A program made the position numbers and the translations under genes. A stretch of DNA of 64,000 nucleotides, taken from assembly GCA_029204225.1 (NCBI GenBank), contig CM055098.1, positions 11,555,552-11,619,551 on the forward strand, in the 5' to 3' direction. The stretch is from Diphasiastrum complanatum. Lineage: Eukaryota > Streptophyta > Lycopodiopsida > Lycopodiales > Lycopodiaceae. The notes under the pieces were generated by a model, which was not told the DNA's origin, searched no databases, and saw only the letters and a program-made list of their open reading frames with translations. This document shows, in pieces, positions 1-11,001 of the stretch (within the stretch, counting starts at the first letter, position 1; every line of letters begins with the position of its first letter).

Positions 1-1211
1 CATATCACGGAGCAAATCCTAAATATCCTTACTCACTTCATCGATGCCCAAGAGAGCGTGCAAGTCACATGTACAAGAGCTTTTCATAAATTTGTATAAA
101 GCCAAACATATTGAGTCTTATTCACGCACAGAACATGACACAGTCACCGCCTTGTTACCTCCACCTGTGACCTCTTCTCTTGCCCTTTCCCCACAACCGA
201 CCAACTTGAACTCTTCATAGGTTCTTCATATTTTCTTATCTTGAAAGTTCAGACCTCCATGGTTGTAGCAAAGAACTAACTTTTTGCAGCCCCCGTCAAT
301 GCAATAGCTCATGCTCACTCATTACTTTTCACCTTTCAAATCACCATCTACTTTACCAGGCTTTCATAGTCAAAGTTGCCGATTTGTTCAACAAGACACA
401 AAACATAGTATTTTAGTTGATTACTTTTGTTGCTAGCTTATTTTCCACTATAAACTTTCAAGAGGCTTCAAAGTAACGAAAAAAGGTGGTAATGAGGTGA
501 TTTCAAAAAACCTACAAAAAACCAAAATTTACTTTCATTTACAAACTTCGAAGAAGAATGTTGTCTCATGAATTACGAATCTCCTCTATGTGTACATCTC
601 TTATGGGAAAGGCCAGTGGATGTTATCAAAAGCTTATAAAGTCTAAAAGTAGAATTCATCTCCCCGACTTCTGAAGTCATTCAAGGGACCAAGTGCACTG
701 ATGATTATTTTTCTTCAATCCGATCATGTGTGGCTAGTCACATTAGAAAAGAAAAGGTGCTTGGAAGGCACTATGCCAAACTTCAGGAAGAAAAGCCACC
801 TTTGCTATTAGTACATTATTCTATCATGACAAGAAGATATCTATGAAACGAAACCAAGGGCTTTCCACCAACCAATTTGGAAAATAAATGTACAACTCCT
901 ACAACACATCCTTCTATTAAAACCTTCATCCTATCAAAAGCTCAGAAAGGTACCACAAAGCAAATAATATTATACTTTTAATAAAGCTTAGTTGATGAAA
1001 TAGGTAAGCACTTATGAAATTGAACTTGAATTAAACATGTAGATGTGCATTAGAAACCTACATTTTCTACTCATTGGGTGCGTCAGACTCATGGGTGAGT
1101 AAGTTGGTCACTATGGAGAAATTAGAAACAGCAATCTAAGCTACTAAAAAACCATGCCATGGAAATAGTTGCAAAAAGTGGGCATTTAAACTACACATTC
1201 TTGGAACATAC
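1..1211. other. Downstream part of the RRM gene, exons not resolved
   Basis: This stretch should hold the remaining introns and exons of the minus-strand RRM gene. I could not find an exon completing RRM3 with confidence. A minus-strand stretch near 26-110 ends in a GTGAGT donor-like site (at about 26-31) and could be an exon, but nothing in its translation is recognisable. Confidence 0.35.
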
Positions 1212-3460
1212 CTCTGTCAGCATATGTAGAATGGTAAAACTCAATAAAGCCAAACCCTCGAAACTGTTGGTTTATGCCTAGAACTAAACACATATCCTTT
1301 ACTTTTCCATATCGTCCAAATAAAGTCTTGAGAGTCATTTCCACCTACAAAAGAAAAATGTCTATCAAAACATACACAACTTTATATGCAAGAGAAATCA
1401 GCTCACATCCAAAAATAGATATCTATTGTGATAGTCATCCAAAATATACGTAATATTGAGTTCAATTGTTAGTTCACTACCATGAAATTCCCAATATTAC
1501 AAAGATGAAGACAACCGAATTACAAGAAAGACTATATTAAGGAGTTCAATGCAATATACATGTGGGAGCCCTTTACATAACATTGACATGGTAGGAATGA
1601 CAATTTGATTTTTTGGGGTGCATACTTAGCATCACTTCTTTTGGCATGGAGAAGAGTTGGGGCAAAAACAAATCACCTACTCATGTTGGTCATTCATTTT
1701 ACATCATGGATGAATGTTTTCACAATGCTACACAAAAATAGTTTTACAGAAGCACCCAAGGCATGACGAAGTCACTCAAACGCTACAAAAAAAGTCTTCG
1801 AAGTTGGAATCTTATACCAAATTCAAAAATTCAATGAGGGTTTAGAGACTGTGTGTGCCTAGAGGGTGCAAAATTATAGTGTAAAAAACAATAATTCACA
1901 TTATGCAAAGTTCTAAATCAATTGTAGAAGTTTTCCCAAAACAAAACTTTACAAAGAGCTTCCCAAACCTCCAAAGACCAGCATTTCAAACATTCAAGAA
2001 GCTGAACATTTAACTAGCCAAAAATTTTAAATTACAATCTACTTATTCCAAGATCCACATGATCAAAAACTCACATTCGGAATCACTCTTGGAACTCGAT
2101 CAACAAAGAGTACTGTTGAAAACATATCAGCAATCTTTTGACAATCTGACCATTCAACACGAAGTACTCGTCCGTCCATGTTAAGGTTTCCCATAGCAAC
2201 CTTTGCAGAACTGGCCTGAATATGTTCACATGACAAGGAAACATAAACACTTATCCTTAACCAAATTTTCTATATGGAAAATGTGATAACTTGGCATGAC
2301 TACAACACCTGAGACTTTAGATTGTACTCCACAAATCCATAGCACTTGGATCGACCTTCTGCATTTCGTAGAACCTAAGAGATATATAGGTGCAAGTTAA
2401 TAAAAAGGAAACTTCTAACCATCTCAAAACTATCACAAAATCAACGTTGAATAATGAATGTTCAAGACTCAACCAGATGGTGACCATAAAAGAGAAGGTC
2501 CATGAAGGTGAAATGAGCCTTACAAAAGCACGCTCAATTGTTCCATGAGGCTCGAACATCTTTCTCAGTAAAGCATCATCAATATCAGGAGTAAGATTTC
2601 CAATAAAAAGCAATGAATCCGATTGAAAAGCCTCCACAACCAATGTTTTGCCATTTATTTCATGATTATTTAAACCCTCCACTACACGCGGGATCAACCC
2701 ACCATCTTGGTCAGAAGAATGCTCGAACCAAGTAATGGCTGAATCCATCCTTTCATTTTCAAACACGATGCTTGACACTGTGCCATATTTACCCAATGTT
2801 GGTAAAAGATCCTGAAATTTCGATTGTATGTCAATTAGAAAACAGAAAATAGAACAGATACAAACATCATCGAGAAAATTTTCAAATCCTCATAATTAAA
2901 TAATGTTGACATTAGAAAGCACCAGTGAATCTTCTACAATATATGTGGTGGCTCCTCGGTTCACCTAGTGTGGATTCCACCTTCAATGGAAAAAAATGAC
3001 AATCTACATTATCCTTTCTACCATGTAGGTCTTTTAATATGTTCACATCAAGCACAATAGACTTTTACAGAATGAAATTTAACACTTTTAGAAATAAAAG
3101 GGGTGCCTTTGTTTCAAAAGTATTTTTCAAATTGGAAACAAAGCACATTTTCCAAGAAGAGATGTTGGTGAAGATAGTGAAATGCAAGCATACGTTCTAG
3201 TTACCTACTAGAGTTTACAATTTGCTTGATGGATGGTGGATACTAGCTTGCAACTTGCAGCTTCACCAAGTACTTACACTAAGAACTGGCCGATGGACAA
3301 GAAATAAGCCAAAAATTAACTCGTTGCAAAAAATCGTTGATAATTTCAACATAAATCTACTACACTACAAGTAAACGCACAAGGGCACCCAGAAATCTGC
3401 AATGAGATGAAACATCTCAAGTAGTGGGTAAGAGTGCACCAAACGAAACCAAGCACTTGG

Positions 3461-3538
<78 letters not shown>

Positions 3539-5532
3539 AAAAAGTGTACCTACATTATTGATGAACCCCAGAAAATTTGGCATTTTTCTATCAATTATCA
3601 AAAAAAATCACATACTTTAGGAATATGTGAATCACGTTCCAAACCGTGAGTACTGAATCCAAACAGTAGTTACCTGAAGCAACAGGACATTGATATCTGC
3701 ATAGAAGGCACATACCCAACTTAAATTCTGTTACCTGAAATAAAAATGTCAATTGGATAAGCAGGTATTGCTACAATATTAAACCCCATGTAGTAAGTAA
3801 TCAAAGAGACTCACGACCATAGTACTGGGAATGTTTTTTGAGAGCACCCAATGCTTTGCATAGCTTTTTGCCATTTCACCGAGTCCAAAAAATGATGTGC
3901 CATCGTCTCTCAAATTAGTAAATCATGGATATAGGTTCCATTTCCATTATAACATATAGGTTAGGTGCCTAAAAATTTACCAAAATATGGAAAAGTGATG
4001 TTTTGCTAGAAAAATTGGGTTCATTATTTTCATGTGCATTGAAGAAGAAAAAAGGGTTTGATTTAGCATTTTCAATACCTAGAACATGTAAAGTTACTAA
4101 CTTCTGTAATATTTCAATCCTTGGAACTTGAAGTTGCAGTATCACATTGCCCTACAAACTCCATTAGCCTTTCACAAAACCTCGCTTTTAGGTTGAACTA
4201 ACTTTAACCAATTTCTCAGCAAAAATGGACACCCTAAAAGGAATTTAGTAAAATTCAGCTTCAGAAAAAATCCAAAATTAGAACATCATATGTCCAATTA
4301 TTCTTTGCAAGCTGCTTTGCATTAAGCCAAGTCACCTGCGTTACAAGCTAACAACTTTAACTAGCATCCAATTGCTACAAAATCGCAGCTCTCAATAAGA
4401 AAAAGAAAGCTGTTTGTTCATATATACTGATAAGTAACTGTTCCAACTTCCAACCAGCCATGAAGCTTTTATCCAGAACTGTTGCTAAGACTTCAACACC
4501 TTTCTTGTTGATTATAAATAGCAGTAAATTGCATTGTTCTTAGATGCAAAACACAAGCCTATCCAGCTATCATCTAGCTGCTTGCAGATACAGCACTCCA
4601 GTTTGTTGTTGCTTCCTATTGCTGAACTCCCAGACTTGTGTTCAGTGACTAACTTTCTAAATTCTCTAGCGTCTATAATACCTTGCGTATAAAGAGGTTG
4701 TGTAGCCTTAATAACAGGGTCCTTGTCTAGATTCAGCTATTTGTTTCTCTCTCTCTCATTGTAATCTTTTCTGAAACAGGTTGTTTGTTATCGTTCAACT
4801 TAGCACCTCCTCACTATGAATCTTTATAAATAAGTGGTCTCACTCATAGGCACTACAGCTGATTATTACATGCTATTTCAAACGTATTCTAGTCAAGTGA
4901 ATGGAATACGCCTCTTCTATATCTACTATTTTTCATCAGAAAACTATTATCAGCACTGTATAAGAAGCAGTTGTAATCGGTCAATCACACAAATGCCTGT
5001 CACAAAGTTAGCCAAGAGTTTGGATTGCTGGGAGAAGTCAAAAATTCATCAAGAAGTATTTGAGTAACAGAACAGCTAAATCTTTTCCAGGGTTGCATCA
5101 TTTGTTAGTCCTGAAATGTCATTTTTAAACTTCTTTCTGCCTCACCTCCTTAGTTACAAGACCTCCCAGTCCTTTGACGTGCACACAGGGTTTGGCGTGC
5201 CAGTGAGGTGGCACGGTTACACTTTCAACCTCCAGAGGTAAATCAGTGTAGTTTGTTTGTTCCTTGACTGCTCCGGTATTCCCATTGGTAGCTGCCGGAG
5301 TCTTCGGACCTGTGTCTTGCTGCCCAGCATCTCCGCCAGCCATCGCATGATTCTCGCGTTCTTTCATAGTACCAGCTTCTCCAAGTTCGTGGTCTGAAAC
5401 ACCGTCTTTTGATGCCAAAGATTCAGTTACAGAATTCACTGTCGTCCCATTCCCAAGGTCCTTAACAACTTCTGCAGAACCAGGCGACAAAAGCTTTTGC
5501 TCCACCTCATCTACCTTACCCTCCGCCTCCAT
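1212..5532 (-). CDS. Three-RRM RNA-binding protein, RAVER-like arrangement (3' end not found)
   Basis: Five exons on the minus strand, each with canonical GT/AG borders: 5532-5146, 2811-2524, 2374-2309, 2215-2075 and 1344-1212. The first four end in phase 0, so about 338 codons read through without a stop. RRM1 starts at VHVKGLG at the end of exon 1 and continues as DLLPTLGKYGTVSSI in exon 2. RRM2 has RNP2 LLFIGNL and RNP1 KCYGFVEY. RRM3 follows a short linker with VLFVDRVPR and RNP1 RGFGFIEF. Three close RRMs, the second followed by LRVEWSD and then LFVDR, resemble animal RAVER (PTB-binding) proteins; that is a family-level inference. The N-terminus (about 100 residues) is acidic and low in complexity. 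The start is the ATG at 5532-5530, because the longer open frame to 5589 begins with TTG. Exon 5 ends inside RRM3, so further exons must follow at or beyond the window edge. Likely nuclear and RNA-processing related, but unproven. Confidence 0.82.
2812..5145 (-). other. Long first intron of the RRM gene
   Basis: The 2.3-kb stretch lies between GAG|GTGAGG at the end of exon 1 and TTTCAG|GATC at the start of exon 2. Direct joining restores a continuous RRM1 (LVTKE then DLLPTLGKYG). It holds a long CT repeat and no coding similarity I recognise. A possible 23-nt micro-exon near 3690-3713 has splice-like borders but would add residues inside an RRM helix, so I leave it out. Confidence 0.7.
3463..3535. 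repeat. (CT)n microsatellite, about 36 units
   Basis: Uninterrupted CT dinucleotides of about 73 nt within intron 1 of the RRM gene. On the minus strand, that is in the pre-mRNA, the tract reads (GA)n and not a pyrimidine run. The Arg-Glu and Ser-Leu open frames across it are repeat artefacts. Confidence 0.97.
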
Positions 5533-5620
5533 ACTGCCTTCAACCTCCCAAAAATGTTCGCGATATTTTGAGACGACTGCTGCTGCCAAACCCTAGCACT
5601 GAAAATATGCCAAAAAGAAA
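5533..5620 (-). promoter_or_regulatory. 5' UTR of the RRM gene with AAACCCTA (telo-box) motif
   Basis: Just upstream of the start codon the plus strand reads CCAAACCCTAGCACTG at about 5587-5602. AAACCCTA is the telo-box, common near transcription starts of plant translation and RNA-processing genes. Promoter function is inferred from position and motif only. Confidence 0.4.
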
Positions 5621-5901
5621 GACTATAGTTATTAACCCTCGTCGACCTCGCAATTCCTAAGATTTGTTCTCCAACCTCTTAACAGCATCAATCACAACAT
5701 TGCCGCTTAATCTACACTAACTCTATCAATAAGTGCTGCTGCTGAATAAGACTTCGATAAATGCTGCTGCAAACCCTAGCACTCAAAATGTGCCAAATAA
5801 ATGACTCTTAACACGCATCTAACCTGGTCGATCTCGCACTATGACTCCGTTCCTGAGATACGTTCGTCCAATATCCCGACAGCATCAATCAATCACAACA
5901 T
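5578..5901. repeat. Imperfect tandem duplication of the RRM-gene 5' region
   Basis: Copy 1 (about 5578-5700) and copy 2 (about 5762-5901) share CTGCTGC(C)AAACCCTAGCACT at one end and CAGCATCAATC...CACAACAT at the other, with scattered differences between. The duplication includes the telo-box and what looks like the transcription-start region, separated by a short unrelated stretch. Confidence 0.75.
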
Positions 5902-6250
5902 TTTGTTGATACTTAATGCTACTTCACAGATACCAGCGCAAACAGACCACCAAAGAGCTTGTATCAGTTGGAATTACTTGCATGGGCAGCAACTAGTGAT
6001 TTAGCGAAGAGGAGCTTTACGTCATCCAGCTGCTCACCAATTCATATTCATCACCTCTCTCTCCTCCTCCTCCGAACACAACCGTCTATGAACAGTCGGC
6101 ATGATCATCATCATCATCTATTGTATACAACGATCCAGAATTTAATAGAGTTAAAAGGCAAGCGCAAAGGAGGAAGCGGCTTAGGAGAAGGAGAAGTCTG
6201 TGTGACGACTATACTAAAACCCTAAAGATTTTTTGAGCTTCGTTCTCGTT

Positions 6251-6405
6251 CCAGGAGGCGTTCGAAATATAGTACCCATAGTATATGTCCTCAAAACCCA
6301 ATTAGCCTCAATGCCCCAAAAAGGATTTCCAGGCGGCGTTCGAAATATAGTACCCATAATATATGTGCTCGAAACCCAATTAGCCTAAATGCCCCAAAAA
6401 AAATT
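6251..6405. repeat. Two-copy tandem repeat, 78-bp unit
   Basis: Two adjacent copies begin CCAGGAGGCGTTCGAAATAT and CCAGGCGGCGTTCGAAATAT and both end near ATGCCCCAAAAA. They differ at a few positions. No coding content. Confidence 0.85.
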
Positions 6406-7060
6406 CCTACAGTAAATGAGAATCTAAATCAAGTTCAGCTAACTAACTCGTGCATTAACCGGGGAGGGTCCTTTTTATGCGGCATAGGCCGCTGTGATGG
6501 CAGATGGAGGCAAGACCTAATTTTGCTCTCTACCTTATGGCCACTTTGCTTCTCGCATATGGACCTTTTCTTACATGGCCATGGCAATGGCAATGGCAAT
6601 GGCAATCGATACCAAGCATGTAGGTCAATTTCATTTCAACCTTGCCGTTTTTTTTGGATTTTTCGTATATTTTGTGAACACCAAGCTTGATCCAAGTATT
6701 TTTTTGGGTTTTGATCTGAGTTTGCTCAAAATATAAACTATGTATTTTTATTGTCATCGATCTCTTACTTCATCTTTAGAACTTGGGCTGGTTTCATTTG
6801 AGTTTTAATCGAAGCTCAAAATGATGAGAAAGTTTGTTGCAAACGGCCCTGTGGACTATTGTGCTTTATCATGAAGCTCACTGCTACCTTATTGACCTTT
6901 GCAAAGTTCAAGCTTACGTAGCAACTGTATTTCTCAAAATGAAATTACACTGTACATATAGTTCTTCACTATGGCAACCCATGCATGGCCCAGGTTGCCG
7001 TCCACGGGATGCATGTCCCGTCGACTCGCCTTGTGGCGAGGCCAACTGATCCTTATCCAC
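6406..7060. other. Intergenic, no gene seen
   Basis: AT-rich sequence with a short ATGGCA hexamer run near 6578-6608. A 75-codon minus-strand open frame crosses that run and resembles no protein family I know. I see no RNA gene. Confidence 0.6.
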
Positions 7061-7194
7061 TAATATGACCCACAGTACAGTAACACAATACTTCTTACTT
7101 TAATTCTAACTCTCTCCATTAAAGTAGAGTCTACTTTTTATACAGTCATATACATAGCATCAAAGTTAACAAACTTTAAGTACATAAAGCTTTG

Positions 7195-7450
7195 ATTTAA
7201 ACTTATCAAACTTTTCTCTAATAAGTGGCTTAGTGAAAATGTCAGCTAGTTGTTTGTCCGTACTACAATGAACAACTTGAATTTCAAGACTCAGCAGCCT
7301 CTCACGTGTACTGAATCTCAATGTGTTTGGTTCTCGCATGGAACACTAGATTCTTTGCTAGCTGAATGCCACAAGAATCAACCTTCTCCTTTGCACCTCC
7401 ATACTACAATTTGTAGAGTGTTGTGGGTAACTCATGGATATACAAGATGT
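7195..7450 (-). pseudogene. Ty1/copia RNase H C-terminal remnant
   Basis: Read on the minus strand in two frames, it shows NLVFHARTKHIEIQY and then QLADIFTKPLIREKFDKFK. These are the hallmark end of copia RNase H (FHARTKHI and the ADIFTKPL tail). A frameshift and a short loss lie between the two blocks, and no LTR is attached. This old copia tail is the DNA into which copia A later inserted, immediately to its right. Confidence 0.8.
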
Positions 7451-7478
7451 TTATGAGCATGCGTTGAAACATGGCAAC

Positions 7479-8215
7479 TGTTGAATTTCACAAGTGTGGA
7501 TTGTCCACAACATGTACTTGTGATCTCCTAAGGTGTGTAGATGCACCAAGATCAAGACTAGATTGAGATTCAAGATCAATCTTAGATCCTATGGCAAAAA
7601 CACACTACTACATGCATTCAATCACTTCCAACTCTCACTCACACGTGTGGGAAGTATTCAAAACATAATCTAAGTAAAAACAAGCTGCTCTCCTCGAGTA
7701 GAGAGAGAAAAAACATCTTGAGCTCTCGAGTAGAGAGAGAAAGCTAGGAATCCAATAACTCACAAAATCCATGAAATCACCAAATCAATTAGATTCAAAA
7801 TGAGGAGTACAATGATACTAGTAGATCCACGAGCTACCACTATGCTTAACTATGATTGGACCATATTTTGTCATCTCTTGATCCTATTGGATCATTGAAC
7901 CATACACCTCTTAATTCTATTGGACTATATTCAAGCACACCTCAATTTCCTATTGGACCTCACAAGGTTCCACCTCTAAATCCTATTGGACCTCTTGGAA
8001 TTCATCAAACAAAAACGTTACACTTGTCTACACTCTAATTGGCACGTGTTTAGCCTCTTACTCTATTTTGGCTCAATAGTGGCATTGCAAGTGGAAGTGC
8101 ATAATTTGCCATCTATGCCAAATTTATTCCTATCAACATCCTACACCTAGATGCTTGATGTAAAAAACATAAGACCCCTATATCTAACATAGATAATCTT
8201 TTTCAATTCTTCACA
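7479..8215 (-). repeat. 3' LTR of copia element A
   Basis: 737 bp, beginning TGTTGAATTTCAC and ending TTCTTCACA on the plus strand (TG...CA). It matches 57913-58648 with about six substitutions and one 1-bp indel. On the element strand a purine-rich tract (AGGAGGAG) lies directly before it, as expected for a 3' LTR. The 5 bp outside are GCAAC; outside the partner LTR they are GCAAG, a probable target-site duplication with one change. Confidence 0.95.
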
Positions 8216-8220
8216 CTCCT

Positions 8221-11000
8221 CCTAAAAAATTATCTATGAAGATTTGAGCATTGATCTTGATATAACTCCAAGATTAGATCTATGCTTGATGAAAGCACTT
8301 TTGCTCAAAGGCTTGGTGAGTAGATCGGCAATACAAGAGGACGAGTTGACATGTTCCAAATAGATTTCACCTCCAATAAGATTTTCTCTCACAAAATGGT
8401 GTGCCACTTCTATGTGTTTGCTTCTTGCATGAAATATGGGATTATTGGCAAGAGCTTGGGCCGAGATGTTATCACACTTGATCATTGGTAGATCATCCTC
8501 CTTGATGCACTTTAGCTCCATTAATAACCTATTGATCCAAAGCACTTCTTTGGTAGTTGTAGTGAGTGCTTTGTACTCGGCCTCACATGAAGAGAGAGAT
8601 ATAGTATCTTGCTTTTTGGAAAGCCAAGATATTAGATTGCTTCCAAGAAAGATAGCGTATGCACTAATAGACTTTCGATCCATCTTGTCACTTGCAAAGT
8701 CCGAATATGAGTAGCCAATAATGGATAGATCTTCACTTTTATAGAGTAGACCATAATCACAAGATGAAGATACATATCTTAAAATCCTCTTGGCCATATT
8801 CCAATGATGGATCTTAGGATCTTGCATAAATTGACTCAATTTGTGCACACAAAAACTTGGATCGGGCCTAGTAATGGTAAGCCAAATTAAGGAGCCTACA
8901 AGACTCCTAAAAAGTGTGATGTCCTCAAAGGATCTTTCATCACCTTTATTAGGATCTTTTACAATTTGCTCCATTGGAGTATCTATGCTCTTAGAATTTT
9001 CCATATGGAATTTTTTCAACATAGAGTGAGCATATCTAGATTGGCATATAAAGATATGATTTTCATAAAAATCAATTTTTAGGCCTAGGATGTAATGCAT
9101 CTCTCCTAGATCTTGCATTTTAAACTCACATCCAAGTGCTAGCTTGGTTTCATCGACTAGCTTGATACAACCTCCACAAAGAATAATGTCATCAACATAA
9201 ATTAGAAGAATGACAATATTGCTATCAACAAACTTTAGATACATGGAAGGATCATAATCACTAAGAGTAAATCCTAGTGAGATAAGAAAAGAGTTAAGTC
9301 TTGAATACCATTATCTTGGTGCTTGCTTGAGTCCATAAAGACTTTTGAAGAGCAAGCACACTTTGGACTCATCCTTGATGAATCCTTGAGGTTGTTCCAT
9401 ATAGATCTCCTCCTCAAGATAACCATTTAGAAAAGCATTGGATACATCTAATTGAAACACCTTCCACTTGAAAAAACAAGCAAGAGAAATAATAATTCTT
9501 ATTGTCACCATCTTTGCAACAGGTGCAAAGGTCTCCTCATAATCAAGACCATGGATTTGAGCAAATTTTTTGGCACATAATCTTGCTTTATGCTTGTTGA
9601 TGGTGCCATCATGATTGAGCTTGATCCGAAATACCCACTTGCAACCAATCACATGCTTGTTGGATGGAGGATCCACAAGCTCCCAAGTATTGTTGGTGAT
9701 CAATGCATCATACTCTTGCTTCATGGCATCATACCACTCCTTGGTATTGAGTGCCTCTTGTACATTATTTGGCTCTTCATGAGAGACATAAAAAACATAA
9801 TTAGTGGAATCAAGATTCACCTGTTTGCCTTTGTCAACATATGAGAGCCTCTTAGGCTCGGATCTATCTCTCATGGATCTTCTTGGTGAAAAAATCCGAG
9901 GAGAGTCTTCTTCAAATCTCGACCCCATCACATCATGATTGTCTTCAAAATCAATAATTGATGATGCATCCATAGATTTCTTGATCTCGGCCTCTTCAAA
10001 AGATGAGTGTTGATCTTCATGAAAGACAACATCTCTACTTTCAATAACTTGAGAAGTAGAGAGTATAAAGACTCTATAGGCCTTCTTGGTGGATGAGTAT
10101 CCAACCATGATCCCTTTGCATGCACTAGGATCTTCCTTCTTCCTTGTTTCCGAGGGAATATGGACAAAGCATAAGCATCCAAAAACTCTAAGGTGATCAA
10201 CCTTAGGCTTCTTCAAAAATAAGATTTCATATGGTGACTTTCCTCCAAGAGCTATATGTGGGAGCCTATTGCAAAGATAATTTGCACAATTAATGGCTTC
10301 TCCCCAAAAATCTTTGGGCAAAGATGTCTCAATTCTCATAGATTTTGCACATTCACATAGAGATCTATTCTTTCTCTCGGCCACTCCATTTTGAGATGGA
10401 GAGTAGGCACAAGAAAACTCTCTTTTAATGCCTTCAAGCTCACAAAAATCTTGAAATTTATTGGAGATATATTCACCACCTCCATCACTTCTAAGAGCTT
10501 TAATCTTGAATGAGAATTGCTTCTCTACATAAGTTTTGAAAACAAGGAAATGATCAAAAACCATAGATTTAGAAGCAAGAAGATATATCCAAGTGAATCT
10601 TGTGTAATCATCAATGAAAGTAACAAAACAAGTGGCTCCTCCCTTGCTTGTAGTTGATGAGAAATGCACATCCGAGTGGATTAACTCTTTTGATAGAAGA
10701 TCTTGTAAATGGCTTTTTGTGAGATTTAGCAATAGCACAAGCCTCATAAGGCTTGAATTCTTGGAGAGTGACTTTGGCAAGCCAATAGCTTTGGCTTCTT
10801 TGATCATAGAGAGCATGGATTTGTAGTTGGGATGTCCCAACCTCCTATGCCATAATTCCTCCATAGAGAGCTTGTTCACAAGAGCAACATTACAAGCATT
10901 CACATACTCATTTGGATCTAGTTTATAGATGCCACCAAATCTAGATCCTAATGCAAGTATCTCATCATTCTTCTTGATAGTGCAAGTCTCAAAAAGATTA
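8221..11000 (-). pseudogene. Copia element A pol, 3' half: integrase, reverse transcriptase, RNase H
   Basis: The minus-strand reading runs GAG-pre-integrase (LWHRRLGHPNYKSM), integrase (HSDVHF, FIDDYTRF, GGGEYIS and SPSQNGVAERKNRSL; a D,D,E set is present), RT (WVFRIKLN, YEETFAPVAKM, LYGLKQAPR, YVDDIIL) and RNase H (SLSSCEAEYKALT, FHARSKHIEV, ADLLTKPL). One TAA stop follows QAPR near 9310, where the family has a charged residue; otherwise the frame is largely open from 11000 to 8234. The reading starts abruptly inside the protease-integrase linker because the upstream half of the element lies at 55984-57112. The good state of the frame fits the young LTRs. Confidence 0.93.
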
Positions 11001-11001
11001 C
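10993..11001. other. Left chimeric junction: copia A joined to gypsy1
   Basis: Left of here is minus-strand copia A; right of here is plus-strand gypsy gag identical in register to 14905 onward. AAAGATTA is compatible with both partners, a microhomology of about 8 nt. The matching junction is at 55980-55984. Confidence 0.85.

Noticed and set aside
3346-3649. Arg-Glu and Ser-Leu open frames over the CT tract (also at 28448-28924, 34188-34456 and 62886-63147)
   Set aside because: They are translations of a dinucleotide repeat; no start context, no conserved flanks.
3690-3713. Micro-exon (reads NVLLLQ) between exon 1 and exon 2 of the RRM gene
   Set aside because: Splice-like borders exist, but exon 1 joins exon 2 in phase 0 and gives a normal RRM; the extra residues would break the first helix.
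5125-5589. Longer N-terminus of the RRM protein from 5589
   Set aside because: The extension begins with TTG, not ATG, and includes the apparent 5' UTR; the end past 5146 is intron.
6530-6757. 75-codon minus-strand frame with a HCHCHC run
   Set aside because: The run comes from an ATGGCA repeat; nothing else suggests coding.
7856-8038. 60-codon frame, identical at 58289-58471
   Set aside because: It repeats because it lies in the two LTRs of copia A; no protein is expected from an LTR on that strand.
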